DNA from: Nymphaea colorata
Lineage: Eukaryota > Streptophyta > Magnoliopsida > Nymphaeales > Nymphaeaceae
Assembly: GCF_008831285.2 (NCBI RefSeq)
Contig: NC_045141.1
Location: 16,974,106-17,038,105 of the forward strand
DNA: 64,000 nt
Direction of reading: 5' to 3'
A model generated the notes under the pieces. The model did no database searches. It was not told the DNA's origin and saw nothing but the letters and a program-made list of their open reading frames with translations. The position numbers were made by a program, and so were the translations under genes. Within the stretch, counting starts at the first letter, position 1. Every line of letters starts with the position of its first letter. Below are positions 59,462 through 64,000 of this stretch, one piece after another.

Positions 59462-62400
59462 TCAAACTCTTTCTACTAAGAATGCTCTGAGCTGCTCCCT
59501 TCGTCTCTCAAGTTCCTGCACGTTTTAAATTGTTCACAGCCTTAACTGCAGTTATGTGGAGTACATACTACATACTTATAAATCAGCATGAAAGGTTTGT
59601 GTTTGCTTTTTCTAGCACCCCACATCCAATTTGCTGAACTCTACAGTTATATAAAATGTTCCCAGGAGTTGGTACTTGGTACCAAGGTTAACTAAGTAAG
59701 CTTTTGAATCAAATTGGGAAACAGGACCATTCAGTGAACCAGCTGAATGCAATTGGAATCAAAGTAAATTTTTAATCAGTAAAAAGTTAAACATTATATT
59801 TTTCGAGAATCAAAATGCAAAAAGCTCAAAAATAAAACAGAATATAATGAAAATAATAATGATCATAACTCAATAAGGATGCAAAATTTGGCAAGTGGCA
59901 CCATTGGATGCGATGGTGCATCAAATAAGTGTTGCACCGACTCGATTTGAATAAACAAATTCAGGCTCATTCTCATCGATTGTGATCACACTGGTTAGTG
60001 CAAAAGGCTTTTACTCTAAGCCCATCATTTTTCCATGAGGATAATTCTTCAATGCCATTCAGTAATTCAACTTAACATGCAGGAAAAAGGGATGTGAAGG
60101 AATAAGTCACTAAGGAGAGGTCAAACGCTCAATGAGCTACATCAGGCTGTGTGTGCATGTGGACCACTATGACAGGACATAATCAAGAAAAGAATATTCA
60201 CAGGGGCATCAAACTTGGTTGGAAAATTTATTGAACATTCAAGAGGATCGGGAGAGGATGAATTACTTCCAAGTGCTTGGCTGCCTGCTCCCTTGTGAGT
60301 TCCTTACGGAGACGAGAACGCTTGACACAACCAATGCAGAGTATTCCCTGGAAAAAATGAATTCAACCAATAACTATCAGGTTAACACTGGTCACCTAAG
60401 AATAGTTCAATGAATGTTAATCCTGACGCCATATCTCACCGAGAGTACATAAATCACACCACAAGCAAGAAGCATGTAGCTCCCGATTTCTTGAAGTATT
60501 ACCAGAACTTGCTTCTCCCCAGTGCTTTCTGAATAAGCTCTTGTCATCACAGCCACACTGCAGAAAGCAGGTACTTGTTCCAAAATTAATGTTTTCAAAA
60601 TTAGAAATAACAAATTAAATGTTTCCACTTTTTTTTGTGTCCTACAAAAGGATATCAAATTTGGAATCTTCAAAGAAAATGGATGAATCTTACAAAATCT
60701 GAAGCATTCCCCTACCAGCCCAGTATTCAAGTATCTGCAGAAAAATTAGAAAGCCCAATTAGAATCTTCAACAACCTGACCAACTTATACTAAAGGGATG
60801 CACCAGTTGCTTCTTTTTCACACAAAATTTGAACAGTTCATGACGGAAAACTACAGAATACTAGCATTTCCTGTGTCCTTTAGCTGTGACCATGTGATAC
60901 AGGAATAGTCCGAGCCATCGAGGTTCTAGAAGAAGATACATATAAAATTAGAAACATAAGCCCCTAAAAGAGAAGAATAATCTGAGACTCTGGGAGAAGG
61001 GACATATCAAATTAGAAGCATAAACCACTAAGAGAGAGAGAGAGAGAGAGAGCTTAGTTCATTAGAAATTTAGAACCTGTTCAAGTACCATCAGGAATTA
61101 TCATGATCTTCAGGATGCATCAGGATGCATTTTAAAAAGCAAAATTTACCAGCATTTGTCACTTAAGTATTTACTTTCTCACTAAACTGGAGGCTGCTCC
61201 TGCTCTAGCTTCCTTTTTTTCTCCTCCACAAGATGTAACTTCAAACTCAAGTGCAAATTAATGGTGAAAAAAAAAAACATGAGAGAAAACCTCTAATAGA
61301 GATGGCATGAAAGCCCAAACTTGCATTGTCCTTGGTACTATATAGAGCTTAGGGAAACGACATTTTATATTCTGCTGCAAAATTTCAAACACACGAGACG
61401 CCATTATCTTTGATTTAGGACAAAGAAACCCGATTCACTTATGGAAATGACATCTCCACCAACTTTGTTTCCTTACAACTCATAGAGATTTGTGAACTTT
61501 CTTACCGTTCTTCATAACTAAAAACGCCATTTGGGAGCTCATTAGCTCCATTTCAGCAAAAGGAAAAAAGCTACGTGTCAAGTGGCGTAAGTGTAATTAA
61601 GTTCGAACACAATAACCTATCTGACAACAAGAATTTTTCTACTGGTATTGTCATACTCCTTATTTCAATTCTAGAAGAGATTTAGGGAGTAATATTTTCA
61701 TTAAAACATCCACACTCTCTCATACTAAAGGAATACCATAAGAACAAATTTGGCGGGTAGAACCAGGATAAAAAGAAAAGTACGACTCTGAAAACCGACC
61801 ACCACAAACTAAGAAAAATGTCGTAGCCACAAGCCTTCACTGCTTCAGTTCACATAAGCTTTGAAATCCACCTATGCTCGTATTATCTGTGAGAAATCCA
61901 AGGACTATTTGCAATTCCCCAAAAAGGGATCCATGGTCACGCTTCAAAAGATGGCAATATCTAAGGACTTCTGCTTGAATCACTGAATTGTAAGATGGAA
62001 GAAAAAATGACTATCTCAATTATAAAGGCGACAGAACATGATCAATATCGAAACACTTTGCACAAGCACGAAACCCACCCTCCAAAACTTGAAAATGAAA
62101 CCCCATTCTGTCTCAGCAACCGCAACCAAAATAGCTATGAGAATAGCGTAGCACCGAAAGATCCCGCCAAAAATCTGACAAGGGAGAAAAACAATTTGTG
62201 AGAAGAACCAATAAACGGTCAGTTGATCTCTGCAAACAAAATCCTCCCGATTCTCCACATGGGTAGTCCAGAAGCTCAAATTCCCACCCTAATAAGCAAC
62301 ACTCGAAATTATGAATCAAAACCAGAGAGAGCGAGAGAGAGAGAGAGGGAGATGATAAAAGCAAAAAGGGAGAAAGGGCAATAATACGGGGTGAAAGAGA

Positions 62401-62601
62401 AAAGATCCACAGGATGCTAACATCAGAAGCGTTCTCGAAAGATTTGTAGGCGGAGACGCCGTTGACGGCCACGCAGATGAGCGCCGCGGCGATGGTCAAG
62501 ACGCTGAAGCATCGACAGACGACCAAGAAGGGGTCTGGCCTCGCCCTGACCCTGATGGTTGTCAAGGGCCGAGCATCCTCCTCTTCCTCTTCCCTCGCCA
62601 T
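59462..62601 (-). CDS. TVP15-like (COPI-associated) Golgi membrane protein
   Basis: Six exons, right to left, join in phase: 62601-62422, 62174-62079, 60734-60694, 60557-60440, 60347-60267, 59515-59462, encoding 189 residues. An acidic N-terminus (MAREEEEEDA) precedes four hydrophobic segments at about 26-52, 61-84, 95-115 and 130-155. Conserved-looking pieces are RPDPFLVVCRCFS, AETEWGFIFKFWR, ILEYWAGRGMLQIF and the GILCIGC segment. The tail is charged and helical (REQAAKHLE, then ELERRREQLRAFLVERV), facing the cytosol. This matches the layout of plant TVP15/COPI-associated proteins, small tetraspan proteins of Golgi membranes thought to help vesicle traffic. The last exon is only 18 codons and 750 bp away; it is supported by matching phase and by the way its sequence continues the charged helix. 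Intron 2 is 1.34 kb. Confidence 0.85.
61027..61052. repeat. (GA)n microsatellite in the TVP15-like gene
   Basis: A GA run of about 26 bp in the long second intron. A second GA-rich tract lies at about 62323-62350 in the first intron. Confidence 0.85.
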
Positions 62602-64000
62602 CGACGATTCCGAGTGAAGTGTGATCTCTGGTTATCCGACACGACCCAGTTGATCTCAGTGTCTTCAGCTTCTTAAATTTCAGAAAGCGCCTCTCTCTCT
62701 CTCTTCCTTGTCTCTTATCTTTCTCGTTCCCTCTGCTTCACTTGCTTACTTGTTGGGAAAAGCATCTCCGAGCTCCCACGACCGAATGAATGCAGAAATA
62801 TTCCCTCGCGCCCTCCCCTTTGCCTCTCCTCTCTCCCTTCCTCTCAACTATCATTCAAAGGTAACCGTTGGGTAATCACACGTGTCAAACACCATCATGC
62901 TCCCCTTTCTCTATGTCCGGTTCCAACGGGTCGGACATGGCGATACTTCCATCAACAAATTCGACAGTCTTTGAGTCAGATGATACTAAAGTGTCATATC
63001 CAACATCGCATTAGGTACTTGGATTGGACCTATGGATTTGGATCCCTAAGTATAAGACATGGTTTAGAAAATCTCATGCCAAACACTAGTTAAACCAAAG
63101 TTTCACTTATCATTCATATATTTTTAATGTGAAGAGTACATAAATAATTAGTTTACCAAGTCTTAGTTGGGTTTGTTTGCATTTTATTGCAGTGGAAGAT
63201 CAAAGTTCACACAAATTACTATGTTTAGAGTCTTAAAAGTTTTTAAGGGTGGTAGCCTGGTAGGTGCATATATTTGAAGGGCCCCTTGCTGCAATAGGAA
63301 AAGGGAGGGCCACCTTATATTCATAATATTGGATACGTTTCAAAATTATTTCTTAAATATTTCTGATTCAACTCTTATTTTTATCACTGGTTTTTAACAT
63401 TGGATAAAGTATCACATAGAATAAAGTCAAGGGCAGTGATGACCTTCTTTTAACGTAAAAGTGACAAGCAGTTTTTGTGTTGGCAATTATAAATTTTCGG
63501 GTGCTCCAACATAACATGGTCTAACTTGTGACCTCATTTAAATGGCATCTTCACTGGTCGAGACTCGACCCCTTATATGCCCCTCTTTTCAGGAGGATAA
63601 AGCAGGAACAGAAAAAGAGATAAGGCCTCTAGATGATCAAATCAAATGGTGCGGTTCATATGGTTTCATTCTTATTTGGGTAGAGATTAAGTATAAAATG
63701 TAAGCTGTTTTTTCAAATGTCTAAAAACCCCTCTAAATGAGAAGAGAGATAAAGAGAAAGAAGGAAATGAGCTTTTCTTAAATGAAACCACTTGTCTCCT
63801 TTCATGGGTATTTCAGGCTCTTCAAATGACTATTTGAATTACATTATTTGTAACTTAATATTCACCTTCTAATCTCATCGATAGTCTAGATGATCCCCAT
63901 CAGATTACATATATGTATGTGTATGTGTGTGTGCATGTTCAAATTATAGAGCTTTGTGAGAATCCGTTGTTGGTACTTACATGTCGTCAAATGTTAAGAT
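62602..64000. other. Leader of the TVP15-like gene and right-hand intergenic DNA
   Basis: The first 250 bp are CT-rich (62690-62705 and 62815-62850), typical of a plant leader and promoter. Beyond that the DNA is AT-rich with no coding exon. A (TG)n-like run lies at about 63910-63935. Confidence 0.5.

Overview
This window is nuclear DNA from a flowering plant. The genes are split by GT-AG introns, intergenic DNA is AT-rich with long (AT)n, (GA)n and (TG)n runs and miniature transposons, and the proteins are plant types: a plastid mTERF factor, a plastid MscS-like channel, a plant O-fucosyltransferase and the plant-only long coiled-coil protein related to Arabidopsis At4g38062. The species cannot be fixed from sequence alone. 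All family assignments come from remembered family features; no search was run.

Layout. 1-3.1 kb: non-coding, with a 44-bp minisatellite. 3.1-4.4 kb (+): broken, N-terminally truncated SKIP35-like ankyrin gene with a miniature transposon in its intron. 5.5-6.6 kb (-): intronless plastid mTERF gene. 8.2-10.1 kb (-): decayed retroelement gag with an FHA-like segment; a copia-type primer-binding remnant lies near 11.27 kb. 12.7-14.5 kb (+): exon-like blocks of an unrecognised gene or pseudogene. 14.5-21.8 kb: repeat-rich, with three copies of a roughly 175-bp miniature element. 21.9-27.1 kb (+): ten-exon O-fucosyltransferase family gene. 28.4-33.1 kb (-): eleven coding exons of an MSL2/MSL3-type plastid mechanosensitive channel, with leader sequence probably reaching about 34.9 kb. 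37.8-40.9 kb (+): MDP1 phosphatase, followed by a duplicated 3' flank. 43.7-47.3 kb (-): 1214-residue coiled-coil gene with 74-residue internal repeats. 54.0-56.3 kb (+): GINS subunit PSF3. 59.5-62.6 kb (-): TVP15-like Golgi membrane protein. 62.6-64 kb: non-coding.

The genes do not form a pathway or cluster. They are ordinary housekeeping loci in alternating orientation: O-fucosyltransferase and MSL converge, MSL and MDP1 diverge, MDP1 and the coiled-coil gene converge, coiled-coil and PSF3 diverge, PSF3 and TVP15 converge. I rebuilt splice junctions by hand for the O-fucosyltransferase, MSL, MDP1, PSF3 and TVP15 genes; in all five the phases close and one open frame results. I saw no CRISPR array, operon, rRNA or convincing tRNA, and no clear undescribed system. 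The best leads are the FHA-like/gag element, the unrecognised 12.7-14.5 kb gene, the 74-residue repeat expansion and the miniature transposon family.
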